Under the pieces are notes generated by a model. That model had not been told where the DNA came from. It worked only from the letters and a program-made list of their open reading frames with translations, and did not search any database. A stretch of 64,000 nt of DNA. Source: Candidatus Dormiibacter inghamiae. GTDB lineage: Bacteria; Chloroflexota; Dormibacteria; Dormibacterales; Dormibacteraceae. The first letter of the stretch is position 1. Each line of letters begins with the position of its first letter. The stretch spans positions 62,001 through 126,000 of the forward strand of contig JAEKNQ010000054.1 in assembly GCA_016464825.1 (NCBI GenBank). The letters are read 5' to 3'. A program made the position numbers and the translations under genes. Shown here piece after piece: positions 51,456 through 59,221 of the stretch.

Positions 51456-52733
51456 TGCCCCGGTACGACGGACATTCAAGATAGGGGGCGTAGCCCCGGG
51501 AGGATGTTCGACGGATGGAGCAAGCGATGCAGCAGAGACGAAGGAGGAGGGCGTTCACAGCCGCCTACAAGGCGGATGTGGTGGAGCTCTGCCGGAAGAG
51601 TGATCGAGGGATCGCCGAGGTGGCACGGGATCTCGATCTGACCGAGAGCTCGGTGCGGCGCTGGGTGGATCAGGCCGAGGTCGATGCCGGCCGGCGGCCG
51701 GGCCTGACCAGCAGCGAGCAGGAGGAGTTGGCGCGGCTGCGGAAGGAGAATCGGGTGCTGCGCGAGGAGCGCGACATCCTGAAGCGTGCGACGGCTTTCT
51801 TCGCCAAGGGAGACCGATGAACATGTACCCGTTCATCGAGGCGAAGAAGGCCGAGGAGCGCAGTGTGAATCGGGCATGCGCAGTCCTCGAGGTCTCCCGA
51901 GCCGCCTACTACCAGTGGCAGCAGCAGCTGTCTCCGCGGGCTCGGGAGGACCAGGAGCTGACCGAGAAGGTGAAGGCCATCTTCAGCCGCTCCCGGCAGA
52001 CCTACGGGGCGCCGCGGATGCACCGGGAGCTGCGCCGACAGGAGGTGAGGTGCTCGCGCAAGCGGGTGGCCCGGATCATGCGGGAGCAGGCCCTGCAGGG
52101 CCGGTACCCGAAGCGGTGGCAGAAGACCACCATCCCGGACCCCGATCCCGACCCGCCGGCCGGGAACCTGATCGAGCGCCGGTTCCAGCCCAAGGACCTG
52201 AGCCTGAACACATGCTGGGCGGGCGACATCACCTACGTGCGGACCTGGGAGGGCTGGATGTACCTGGCCACCGTGATCGACCTGGCCTCGCGGCGGGTGC
52301 TGGGCTGGGCGATGGCCGAGCACATGCGTGCCGAGCTGGTCGGCGAGGCGCTGGCGATGGCGATCAGGTGGCGCCGGCCGGGGCCAGGGCTGATCTTCCA
52401 CTCCGACCGGGGCAGCCAGTACACTTCGGGCCGGTTCCGGCAGCTGCTGGCGGCACACGGGATCCGGCAGAGCTTGTCCCGCCCCAGGCAGGTCTGGGAC
52501 AACGCCGTGATCGAGGCCTTCTACTCCACGCTCAAGACTGAGCTCGTGCACCGCCGCGCGTGGCCGACCCGAGCGGAGGCGCGGCAGGCGATCTTCCAGT
52601 TCGTGGAGGTCTTCTACAACCGGCAGCGCCTGCACTCGACGCTTGGCTACCTTACGCCGGCCGAATATGAAAGGTTGTCTGGTAGCGGTGGCCGCCCATG
52701 CCGCATAGTGTTGTTGTCTGTCATTTCGGGGCA
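51456..52733. mobile_element. IS3-family insertion sequence (~1.28 kb)
   Basis: Imperfect terminal inverted repeats of 19 bases define the ends: 51456-51474 and the complement of 52715-52733 both begin TGCCCCG and share GAC and GACA blocks (15 of 19 match). The flanks read GGGCT on the left and GGGCC on the right, a possible target duplication with one change. Two overlapping transposase frames lie inside. The element interrupts the methyltransferase/LAGLIDADG remnant. Confidence 0.82.
51515..51820 (+). CDS. IS3-family transposase OrfA
   Basis: A 101-residue DNA-binding protein with the IS3 HTH (RRAFTAAYKADVVELCRKSD, IAEVARDLDLTESSVRRWV) and a leucine-zipper-like C-terminal helix (ELARLRKENRVLREERDILK) ending ATAFFAKGDR. 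It overlaps OrfB by ATGA, with OrfB in the -1 frame, the usual arrangement for a programmed frameshift that makes the OrfAB transposase. Confidence 0.92.
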   Translation: MEQAMQQRRRRRAFTAAYKADVVELCRKSDRGIAEVARDLDLTESSVRRWVDQAEVDAGRRPGLTSSEQEELARLRKENRVLREERDILKRATAFFAKGDR

Positions 52734-52962
52734 GGGCCGCGAAGTGCTCGCACGCTATTTAGATAGCGCCGTCAAGAGACCTGGCCAGACGTGGTCCCGG
52801 TTAGGCCTGAGCGATCGCCTCGAGCTGACCCAGGTGGGCGTAGCCATGCCTGACCAGGCGCTGCAGCGTCTGCCGAAGTGGTTGGCCCGGCACCGGACCA
52901 GCAGTCGTCGGCGCCTCGAGATCGGCAGTGCTCAGCAGCTCGGTGGCCCTCCGGGCACCTGA
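51817..52962 (+). CDS. IS3-family transposase OrfB (integrase core), read-through past the element end
   Basis: The DDE integrase core is complete: first Asp in WAGDITYVRTWEGW, second Asp in FHSDRGSQYTS, Glu in DNAVIEAFYSTLKTEL; the HTH_21 region (RSRQTYGAPRMHRELRRQ) precedes it. The normal end is near NRQRLHSTLGYLTPAEYERL, about 52675. Here no stop occurs inside the element, and the frame runs through the right terminal repeat (52715-52733) into DNA antisense to the next gene, ending at 52962. The product thus has ~95 extra residues and may be impaired. Confidence 0.88.
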   Translation: MNMYPFIEAKKAEERSVNRACAVLEVSRAAYYQWQQQLSPRAREDQELTEKVKAIFSRSRQTYGAPRMHRELRRQEVRCSRKRVARIMREQALQGRYPKRWQKTTIPDPDPDPPAGNLIERRFQPKDLSLNTCWAGDITYVRTWEGWMYLATVIDLASRRVLGWAMAEHMRAELVGEALAMAIRWRRPGPGLIFHSDRGSQYTSGRFRQLLAAHGIRQSLSRPRQVWDNAVIEAFYSTLKTELVHRRAWPTRAEARQAIFQFVEVFYNRQRLHSTLGYLTPAEYERLSGSGGRPCRIVLLSVISGQGREVLARYLDSAVKRPGQTWSRLGLSDRLELTQVGVAMPDQALQRLPKWLARHRTSSRRRLEIGSAQQLGGPPGT

Positions 52963-54114
52963 GCTCAGCTCGGAGATGAACTCCTCTGGGGCGGCCGCGC
53001 GCCGCCGACTGACCTGGCTGGCATTCCAGCGGTCCGCATCGAACGGCCGGGCGGCTGGAGCCGCCTCTGACCCCCGCTCAGCAGGGGCCGTCTTGACGAT
53101 GTGGCTCAGCGCAGTCTGGGTGCTGGCCAGATGCGCCAGCAGGTCCTTGGCGGTCCAGACTCCCTGCTCGCCCGTCAGGGGCCTTTGCCAGTCCAGCTGA
53201 AGCCTCTGCACCTGATGGGCCAGATCCGTGTACGCCGCCGCGAAGGCCAGGCGCTCCACATCCGCCGCGAGCCGGCACGGTTGGAAAAGCGTCACCTCGT
53301 GATGAGACTCGTACCAGCGCACCCAGGCATCGCTGCGCTGCTCTTGGGCTTGGGCGGCGGCGGCTCGCTTCCAGCTCAGGAACGCCTCAGACTTGGTCTC
53401 CCGAGTCCAGTTCGCGAGCGACAGCAGCAGCGGTCCCTCGACCCGGCGGAAAAGCTCTGCCGGCCGGTACTCGTACATCGAGCTGAGGATCTCCAGCCGC
53501 GCCTCCAGCGTCAGCTTGGCGGTCGCGCCCCCCTCCGGCAGCCGGCGCAGACTGCGCTCGACGAACGGAATCAGGTCCATTCCCCAGGCCTGGCCCAAGT
53601 AGCGCTCCTGGGCAGCGCACGCCGCTTCCACGCCCGGATAGCCGCGAGCGCCGTCCAGCATCTGGGCCGCCGCCACCTCCTGGGTCATGGCGCCGGAGAC
53701 GTCAGCCGCCGGCCCGTCCACGAAGGCCAGCGCGGAGACCAGCTCCGGATGCGCGGCCGCCAGCTCCAGCGCTATGGCGCCGCCCCAGGAGTGCCCGACC
53801 AGGACCGGCCGCTGGAGCCCGAGCTGCCTGATGGCGCTTACCGAATCGGCGACGACCGAGCGCACGGAGTAGCCTGACGCCGGCTGCTCGGAGCCGCCAT
53901 GGCCGCGCTGGTCCAGGGCGATCAACCGCCAGCCCGGCAGATGCGAGGCAAGCCTGCTCCAGACGTACACGTTGGCGTCGAGCCCGTGCAGCAGGAACAG
54001 GACAGGGCGATCGACGCCCTCCGCCTGGTTCCACTCGGCAAAGCGGAGCCGGACGCCGTCACCTTCGACCCAGCCCTCCCGCTGGGGGGCGCGCGCCGGA
54101 AAGATGGCGCTCAG
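52801..54114 (-). CDS. Alpha/beta hydrolase fused to a DinB/maleylpyruvate-isomerase-like domain
   Basis: About 437 residues in two domains. Residues ~25-270 are an alpha/beta hydrolase: FLLHGLDANVYVW, DQRGHGGSEQPASG and nucleophile elbow VGHSWGGAIALELA. Residues ~275-437 resemble a DinB/MDMPI four-helix domain (LQLDWQRPLTGEQGVWTAKD, LLAHLASTQTALSHIV, RHGYAHLGQLEAIAQ). The frame has no ATG/GTG/TTG before the oxyanion motif except one that would cut it, so I place the start at CTG 54114, which overlaps the MFS stop as CTGA; ATG/GTG starts inside the domain (53970-53976) would give a truncated protein. It is the third gene of the PadR-MFS operon. Confidence 0.75.
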   Translation of the reverse strand: MSAIFPARAPQREGWVEGDGVRLRFAEWNQAEGVDRPVLFLLHGLDANVYVWSRLASHLPGWRLIALDQRGHGGSEQPASGYSVRSVVADSVSAIRQLGLQRPVLVGHSWGGAIALELAAAHPELVSALAFVDGPAADVSGAMTQEVAAAQMLDGARGYPGVEAACAAQERYLGQAWGMDLIPFVERSLRRLPEGGATAKLTLEARLEILSSMYEYRPAELFRRVEGPLLLSLANWTRETKSEAFLSWKRAAAAQAQEQRSDAWVRWYESHHEVTLFQPCRLAADVERLAFAAAYTDLAHQVQRLQLDWQRPLTGEQGVWTAKDLLAHLASTQTALSHIVKTAPAERGSEAAPAARPFDADRWNASQVSRRRAAAPEEFISELSSGARRATELLSTADLEAPTTAGPVPGQPLRQTLQRLVRHGYAHLGQLEAIAQA

Positions 54115-55760
54115 CCGGCGGTCACCGGCTCAGCCTGCGCAAGTTCCTGGCCTTCGCTTCGCCCTGCAAGCGCCGTCGCCGGCCTAGCCCGTCGCTTGAC
54201 CGCCAGGCAGCTGATCGATGCCACTGCCAACATCACGATGGGTACCACCAGGGTGGGACGCATGGCGTCGATGAAACCGTAAGTGAAGACGTCGTGCGCC
54301 ACTTTTGCGATCTGCTGGGCCACCTCGGGCGGCACTCCCGGGATGGGTGCCGCTGACTGATGCCGGCCGACGCCGAGACCGCCGGAGGCGGCCTTGCTGA
54401 AGCCGTCGATGAAGGGCTGCCGCGCCGCCGGCGGGAGCTGTCCCGAGCGCTGCACAGCCTGGTCGTGGAAAGCTGTCGCCAGCCGGTTTTGAAGCACGGC
54501 ACCCACTACCGCGCTACCCACGGCGCCACCCAATTGGCGCACTGTGTTAAGGACGCCTGAGGCAGCTCCTGCCATCCGCGGCCGGATGTTGCGAAGGGCG
54601 ACCGTGGACAGCGGTGCGAAGGTCATGCCGAGTCCGAAGCCCGCGACCAGAACACCGGGCAGAAAGTTGTACCAATCCGAGGTGGGGCCGGCGAGAAAGT
54701 CGATGATCGTCATGCCGACCGCGAATAGGCCAAGCCCTGCCATGACTATGTACTTGCCGCCGTACTTATCGGCGTAGCGGCCGGCAAAGGGCGCCACCGT
54801 CATCGAGATCAGCGACTGGGGGGCAAGTGTCAGGCCGGCCTTGATGGGTGAGAAGCCGAGCGCCGACTGAAGGTAGATGGTGAGTGGCAGGAAGAGGCCG
54901 ATCATGCCGAAGGTCAGAACCGCGCTGACCCAGTTCATTACAGAAAAGTTGCGGTCCTGAAAGAGCGAGAGGGGGACCAGCGGCGTCATCCGGAAGAAGT
55001 CCCAGACGAAGAAGGCGGCGACCACAACGGCACCCAGGATCAAGACCTCAGGGATGGTGATGTCGATGCCTGCCTGAGTCGTCAACGTCGACCAGTTGAA
55101 CCTCTGGCCTTCAATGAGGCCAAATGTGACGAGGAAGAGTCCGAGCGAGGCGAGGATGATGCCCACCAGTTCGATGCCGCCGCGGCGGCCCTGCCGGACG
55201 TCGGGAATGATCAGCAGCGCCAGCACGATGGTCGCGATGCCGATGGGCAGGTTGACGTAGAAGATCCAGCGCCAGTCGAGGTAGGTGGTGAGCAAGCCGC
55301 CCAGAGTGGGCCCCGCGAGTGTGGCGACGCCGGCGACGGCTCCCCAGACGCCAAAGGCGGCGCCCCGCCGCTGCGGCGGGAACTGGGTGGTCAGGATGGC
55401 CAGGGTCTGCGGGGTCAGAAGGGCCCCGCCGATGGCCTGGAGGATCCGCGCGAAGATCAGATGAGAGGGATCCTGGGCCAGGCCGCAGTACGCCGACGCG
55501 GCAGTGAAGATCGCGAGGCCAGCGGCGAACATGTTCCGCTGGCCGAAGCGATCACCCAGCCGTCCGGCAGTGATGAGCAGCACAGCGTAGGTCAGCGTGT
55601 AGGCGTTGAGCACCCAGAGAATCTGGTCGAGTCCCGCCTTCAAGCTGTCGATGATGCTCGGGATCGCGATGTTCACGATCGTCAGGTCCAACAGAACCAT
55701 GAAGAAGCCCAGGCAGAGCACCAGCAGGATTGCCCAGGGGTTACCGCGCAACGACTTCAC
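54111..55760 (-). CDS. DHA2-family (EmrB/QacA) MFS drug exporter
   Basis: A 549-residue exporter with 14 predicted helices. Motif A is GRLGDRFGQRN, motif C the AGPTLGGLLTT region, and the first helix is WAILLVLCLGFFMVLLDLTI with the typical LDxTIVNIAIP. GTG 55760 is chosen: GGTGGAGA precedes it and it overlaps the PadR stop as GTGA. The frame extends upstream through the PadR gene in another register. A drug or toxic metabolite is the likely cargo, with PadR as its repressor. Confidence 0.93.
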   Translation of the reverse strand: MKSLRGNPWAILLVLCLGFFMVLLDLTIVNIAIPSIIDSLKAGLDQILWVLNAYTLTYAVLLITAGRLGDRFGQRNMFAAGLAIFTAASAYCGLAQDPSHLIFARILQAIGGALLTPQTLAILTTQFPPQRRGAAFGVWGAVAGVATLAGPTLGGLLTTYLDWRWIFYVNLPIGIATIVLALLIIPDVRQGRRGGIELVGIILASLGLFLVTFGLIEGQRFNWSTLTTQAGIDITIPEVLILGAVVVAAFFVWDFFRMTPLVPLSLFQDRNFSVMNWVSAVLTFGMIGLFLPLTIYLQSALGFSPIKAGLTLAPQSLISMTVAPFAGRYADKYGGKYIVMAGLGLFAVGMTIIDFLAGPTSDWYNFLPGVLVAGFGLGMTFAPLSTVALRNIRPRMAGAASGVLNTVRQLGGAVGSAVVGAVLQNRLATAFHDQAVQRSGQLPPAARQPFIDGFSKAASGGLGVGRHQSAAPIPGVPPEVAQQIAKVAHDVFTYGFIDAMRPTLVVPIVMLAVASISCLAVKRRARPATALAGRSEGQELAQAEPVTAG

Positions 55761-56431
55761 CTTGTCTCCACCTCCAAGACTTGCACCTGAGCACCAACCG
55801 TCATGGCATCCCTGTCTGTTCCCTGCCTCTGCGGATCGCCAGCGGCGACGGCCAGACTGGTGGCTCCTTTCCAGCCGGCCGACCACTCCAGCTCACCGCT
55901 CTCAATTTCAGCGGCCAGCCGGCGGCACCAGCCGGCTTGCGACTGGCGCCGATCCTGGCCGAATTCCATCTCGACCACCGATAGACGTGATAGGCCGCTG
56001 TCAGTGAGCCACTTCAGCTGAGCACCTGTCTCTCCCCACTCGGCATCGAGAGCATCCGCCCGTTGCCGCAAGATGTCCACCACCTGCTCTTTGGGCAGCC
56101 GGTAAAGGAAGGCCAGCGCCCCCTCGAAGTCGCTGTAGACCGCCTCAGGTTGGCGCAGCATCCTAACCAGTCGCTCCGCGAATCGCCGGCGCCCATCAGG
56201 CGTCAGGCGATAGACGGTGCGCTCGGGCCGGCGGCCCTCTCGGTTCACCTCCCTCGCCTCCACCAGGCCCTGCCGCTCGAGCTTGTCAAACGTGTGATAA
56301 AGCGAGCCAAAATTGAGCTTGATGTGCTGGTCGAGATGTCGCCGCCGCATGTGCCCCACGACCTCATAGGGATGCATCGGGGATTCGTGCAGCAAGCCCA
56401 TGACGGCCAGACCAAGGGAACCGAACTCCAT
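55757..56431 (-). CDS. PadR-family transcriptional regulator
   Basis: A 224-residue PadR repressor. The N-terminal winged HTH begins EFGSLGLAVMGLLHESPMHP and continues NFGSLYHTFDKLERQGLVEA and RPERTVYRLTPDGRRRFAER; the C-terminal arm contains EGALAFLYRLPKEQVVDIL. ATG 56431 is the start. A perfect 18-base palindrome lies 6 bases upstream, overlapping the promoter, which points to autoregulation. It overlaps the MFS gene by GTGA. Confidence 0.94.
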   Translation of the reverse strand: MEFGSLGLAVMGLLHESPMHPYEVVGHMRRRHLDQHIKLNFGSLYHTFDKLERQGLVEAREVNREGRRPERTVYRLTPDGRRRFAERLVRMLRQPEAVYSDFEGALAFLYRLPKEQVVDILRQRADALDAEWGETGAQLKWLTDSGLSRLSVVEMEFGQDRRQSQAGWCRRLAAEIESGELEWSAGWKGATSLAVAAGDPQRQGTDRDAMTVGAQVQVLEVETR

Positions 56432-56436
56432 AATGA

Positions 56437-56454
56437 ATACTCCAAGAGGAGTAT
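56437..56454. promoter_or_regulatory. PadR operator ATACTCC-AAGA-GGAGTAT with embedded -10 box
   Basis: A perfect 7+7 inverted repeat with a 4-base centre lies between the PadR and VOC genes. On the minus strand it contains a TATACT -10 element, and its inner GGAG is also the ribosome-binding site of padR. Binding of PadR there would block transcription and is the likely feedback loop. PadR sites of the ATAC...GTAT type are known in this family. Confidence 0.7.
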
Positions 56455-56556
56455 AACCCCCTTCCTAAAACGAGTTCCCCCGCGATTGAGACTGGGGTGA
56501 AGCGGGCGATGGTGTGGTGCCAGCCCGCCCGATTGCCGTCCTGGCAAGATAGCGGC

Positions 56557-56910
56557 ATGGAACGTGTGCTTGGAATCGGTGGACACTTCATGCGGGCCGC
56601 CGACCCGGCGGCCCTGGGCGCGTGGTATCGCGACTGCCTAGGCCTGGACGCCGATGAGAACGGCGAGTGGCGTCAGGGAGCCGGGCCGACGGTGTTCGCG
56701 ACGTTCGAGTCCGAGACCGACTACTTCGGATCCCGCGCTCAGCAAACCATGCTCAACTTCCGGGTCCGCGACCTGGATGCGATGCTCGCGCAATTACGCG
56801 CCGAGGGAGCGAACGTGGCTACAGAGACGCAGGACATGGAGGGTGTCGGTCGATTCGGCTGGGTCACCGATCCTGAGAGCAATCGGGTCGAGCTGTGGCA
56901 GCCCGCCTGA
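56557..56910 (+). CDS. VOC-family (glyoxalase/bleomycin-resistance-like) protein
   Basis: A 117-residue vicinal-oxygen-chelate protein. The start ERVLGIGGHFMRAADPAALG, the middle RDCLGLDADENGEWRQG and NFRVRDLDAMLAQLRAEG, and the end GRFGWVTDPESNRVELWQP are typical of glyoxalase-like members. ATG 56557 is chosen over 56497 because it gives the normal N-terminus. It is divergent from the PadR operon and may share its control region. Confidence 0.9.
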   Translation: MERVLGIGGHFMRAADPAALGAWYRDCLGLDADENGEWRQGAGPTVFATFESETDYFGSRAQQTMLNFRVRDLDAMLAQLRAEGANVATETQDMEGVGRFGWVTDPESNRVELWQPA

Positions 56911-56919
56911 CGGCGTCTT

Positions 56920-57009
56920 CACGCAGGCGGAGACGTGCTGGGTCAAACCGGTGCGCAGGTGGACCAGGGTGACCAGCAGTCGGTCGGTGAACACCAACGC
57001 GTATTTTGG
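56920..57009 (-). pseudogene. Transposase scrap (DDE_Tnp_4/IS5-like N-terminal helix region)
   Basis: The minus strand reads KYALVFTDRLLVTLVHLRTG then LTQHVSAC, which resembles the conserved LTLPDRLLATLVHLRYGLTH segment near the N-terminus of IS5/IS4-type transposases. Nothing more of the gene is left. The 560-base gap 56911-57469 holds only this and a PIN fragment. Confidence 0.4.
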
Positions 57010-57313
57010 CCCAGCGCCGGCCTGGCGCCGCCGGTCGCCACCGGCCCAGCACCGAACTCGTGCCCGCCTTCCCCACAGACTGCTGAACCGTCCGACCCAC
57101 CACCTGCCCCGACCCCAATCGCGGGGGAGGTCGTATGGACGCAGTCTGATCGGCGCCATCGCGCCGGCCGCGCCTCACCGGCGCCCCACACTCCGATTCG
57201 TCCCCGGCGGTAGTCTTCTCAGACCCGGAACGCTGAGCCGAGGCTGGTGTAAGTCCGCTAGACGCTAGCTGGGTGCCATGGCTCGCCCAGGCCTGATGCA
57301 AAGCCCCATTTAC

Positions 57314-57441
57314 ATGCGAGGCTGGGACGCCACGTACGTAGCACTGCTGAGGCGCTGGACGCTGTACTCCTCACCAGCGATCGACGGCTTGTAGTGGCAA
57401 CCGGACCCACCTGCCGGGTCGAGGCTATCGACCTCCCGTAG
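57314..57441 (+). pseudogene. C-terminal scrap of a PIN-domain (VapC-like) toxin with a frameshift
   Basis: RGWDATYVAL in one frame and AEALDAVLLTSDRRLVVATG then PTCRVEAIDLP in the next resemble the last third of a VapC PIN domain (YDALYVALAEAL...LLTADRRLARA...). The conserved Asp residues of that half (WDATY and TSDRRL) are present. No antitoxin or N-terminal part is seen. The shift is near 57345. Confidence 0.5.
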
Positions 57442-57469
57442 CCGTCTGGCGCCCCCGGCAGTCCTCCGG

Positions 57470-58261
57470 CTACTGAGCGGGATCTCGGTTGAACAACGCC
57501 CGCGCCCAGACGTACCCGACCAGTGTGATCGCCGCACACCAGGCGACAGCGAGTATGGCGCTGTTGCCGATGGGGGTGCCCATCAGCAGTCCCCGCAGCG
57601 TCTCGATCACGGGTGTGAAGGGCTGGTACTCGGCGAAGTAGCGCACCACGGCCGGCGTCGAACCCGTGGGGACGAAGCCGCTGCCGAGAAAGGGCAGCAG
57701 CATCAGGAACATGGGCAGGTTGCTGGCGGTCTCGACGCTCTTGCTGACCAAGCCCAACGCGACCGACAGCCAGATGAGCGCGAAGGTGACCATCGCGAGG
57801 AGGCCGATTGCGGCGATCCACGCGAAGGGGCCGGCGGAGGGCCGGAATCCCATGAGCAGCGCGACCCCGATCACGACGGCGAGGCTGAGCATGGTCTGGA
57901 TCATCCAGCCGAGGACGTGGCCAGTCAGCACCGAGGCGCGGGAGATGGCCATGGTCCGGAACCGGGCGATGATGCCTTCGGTCGTGTCCATGGCGACCGA
58001 TATCGCCGTTCCCTGCGCTGCCGTGGCCACGGTCAGCAGGATGATTCCGGGGGCTACGTAGTTGACGTAGGCGGTGCGGCCGCCTGACAGGGCGCCGATC
58101 CCGGCCCCGAGCGTGGCCCCGAAGACGTAGGTGAACAGCAGCAGGAGGATGACGGGCATGCCGATGACCAGCAGGGTCATGGACGGGTAGCGCAGCATGT
58201 GTCGGAGGCTGCGGCGCAACATCGTTGCCGAATCGGTGACCGTGTAGTAGAGGGTGCTCAT
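57470..58261 (-). CDS. ABC-2 type exporter permease (DrrB-like)
   Basis: A 263-residue membrane protein with six hydrophobic segments (MTLLVIGMPVILLLLFTYVF, PGIILLTVATAAQGTAISVA, MLSLAVVIGVALLMGF, WIAAIGLLAMVTFALIWLSV, NLPMFLMLLPFLGSGFVP and the final AILAVAWCAAITLVGYVW). The ABC-2 signature region GIIARFRTMAISRASVLTGH is typical of DrrB daunorubicin-type exporters. ATG 58261 follows the ATPase stop by 3 bases. It is the last gene of the four-gene minus-strand operon from 60701. Confidence 0.92.
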   Translation of the reverse strand: MSTLYYTVTDSATMLRRSLRHMLRYPSMTLLVIGMPVILLLLFTYVFGATLGAGIGALSGGRTAYVNYVAPGIILLTVATAAQGTAISVAMDTTEGIIARFRTMAISRASVLTGHVLGWMIQTMLSLAVVIGVALLMGFRPSAGPFAWIAAIGLLAMVTFALIWLSVALGLVSKSVETASNLPMFLMLLPFLGSGFVPTGSTPAVVRYFAEYQPFTPVIETLRGLLMGTPIGNSAILAVAWCAAITLVGYVWARALFNRDPAQ

Positions 58262-58264
58262 CGC

Positions 58265-59221
58265 TTAGCCCTCCTTTTGGGTGGTGGGGTGGCCGGTGAG
58301 GGCGAAGAAAACGTCGTCGAGGTCGGGAGTGTGGATCGACAACCTGTCGACCTCGATCGATGCGCTGTCGAGCTGGTCGAGCAGCGCGCGGAGCGACCGG
58401 ACGTTGCCGTCGCTGGGCACCTGAAGGGTGAGCGTATCGTCGTCGCGCGATGCCGCTTCGATGCTGTGGGCAGCTGAGTCCAGGGCGTGGGGGTCGGCGA
58501 ACTGCAGGCGGATGTGTCCGCCGGCGATGCGGCTCTTGAGCTCATCGGCGGTGCCCTCGGCGACGAGCTTGCCCTGGTCGAGGACCGCGATCCGGTCGGC
58601 CAGCTGGTCGGCCTCCTCGAGCTGCTGAGTGGTCAGGAAGATCGTGACTCCGTCCGCGACGAGGTCGCGGATGATCTGCCACATGGTGCGGCGGCTCCGT
58701 GGGTCGAGCCCGGCGGTCGGCTCGTCGAGGAAGATCAGTCGGGGGTTGCCGACCAGGGTCATGGCGAGGTCGAGGCGGCGCCGCATTCCTCCCGAATAGG
58801 TCGCCGCCGGCTTTTTCGCCGCCTCGACCAGGTCGAATTGGTCGAGCAGCGCGGCGGCCCGCTGCCGGCTCTCACGCTGGCCAAGGTGGTGCAGATCCGC
58901 CATCAGGAGCAGGTTCTCCTCGCCCGTGAGGAGCTTGTCCACCGCCGAGAACTGGCCGGTGACACCGATCGCGGCGCGCACCGCGTTGGGATTCTTGGCC
59001 AGGTCGTGGCCGGCGACGTGCATGGCGCCCGCGTCGGCCGTGATCAGGGTGGACAGGATCTGCACCATGGTCGTCTTGCCGGCGCCGTTGGGGCCGAGCA
59101 GCGCGAAGGTCGTGCCGTCGCCGACTGTCAGCTCGATGCCGTCGAGCACAACCTGATCGCCGTACGACTTCCGCAGGCCTGTGGCTGATATCGCCGGCCG
59201 GTTGAGGGTGGTCGTTGTCAT
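58265..59221 (-). CDS. ABC transporter ATP-binding protein (DrrA-like)
   Basis: A 318-residue ATPase. Walker A LLGPNGAGKTTMVQIL, the Q-loop region AAIGVTGQFSAVDKLLTGEE, signature YSGGMRRRLDLAMTL, Walker B LIFLDEPTAGLDPRSR and LTTQQLEEADQLADRIAVLD are classic for daunorubicin-resistance-type (DrrA) proteins. It overlaps the DUF4097 gene (ATGA) and precedes its permease. The exported substrate is unknown; DrrAB pairs export drugs or lipids. Confidence 0.93.
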   Translation of the reverse strand: MTTTTLNRPAISATGLRKSYGDQVVLDGIELTVGDGTTFALLGPNGAGKTTMVQILSTLITADAGAMHVAGHDLAKNPNAVRAAIGVTGQFSAVDKLLTGEENLLLMADLHHLGQRESRQRAAALLDQFDLVEAAKKPAATYSGGMRRRLDLAMTLVGNPRLIFLDEPTAGLDPRSRRTMWQIIRDLVADGVTIFLTTQQLEEADQLADRIAVLDQGKLVAEGTADELKSRIAGGHIRLQFADPHALDSAAHSIEAASRDDDTLTLQVPSDGNVRSLRALLDQLDSASIEVDRLSIHTPDLDDVFFALTGHPTTQKEG

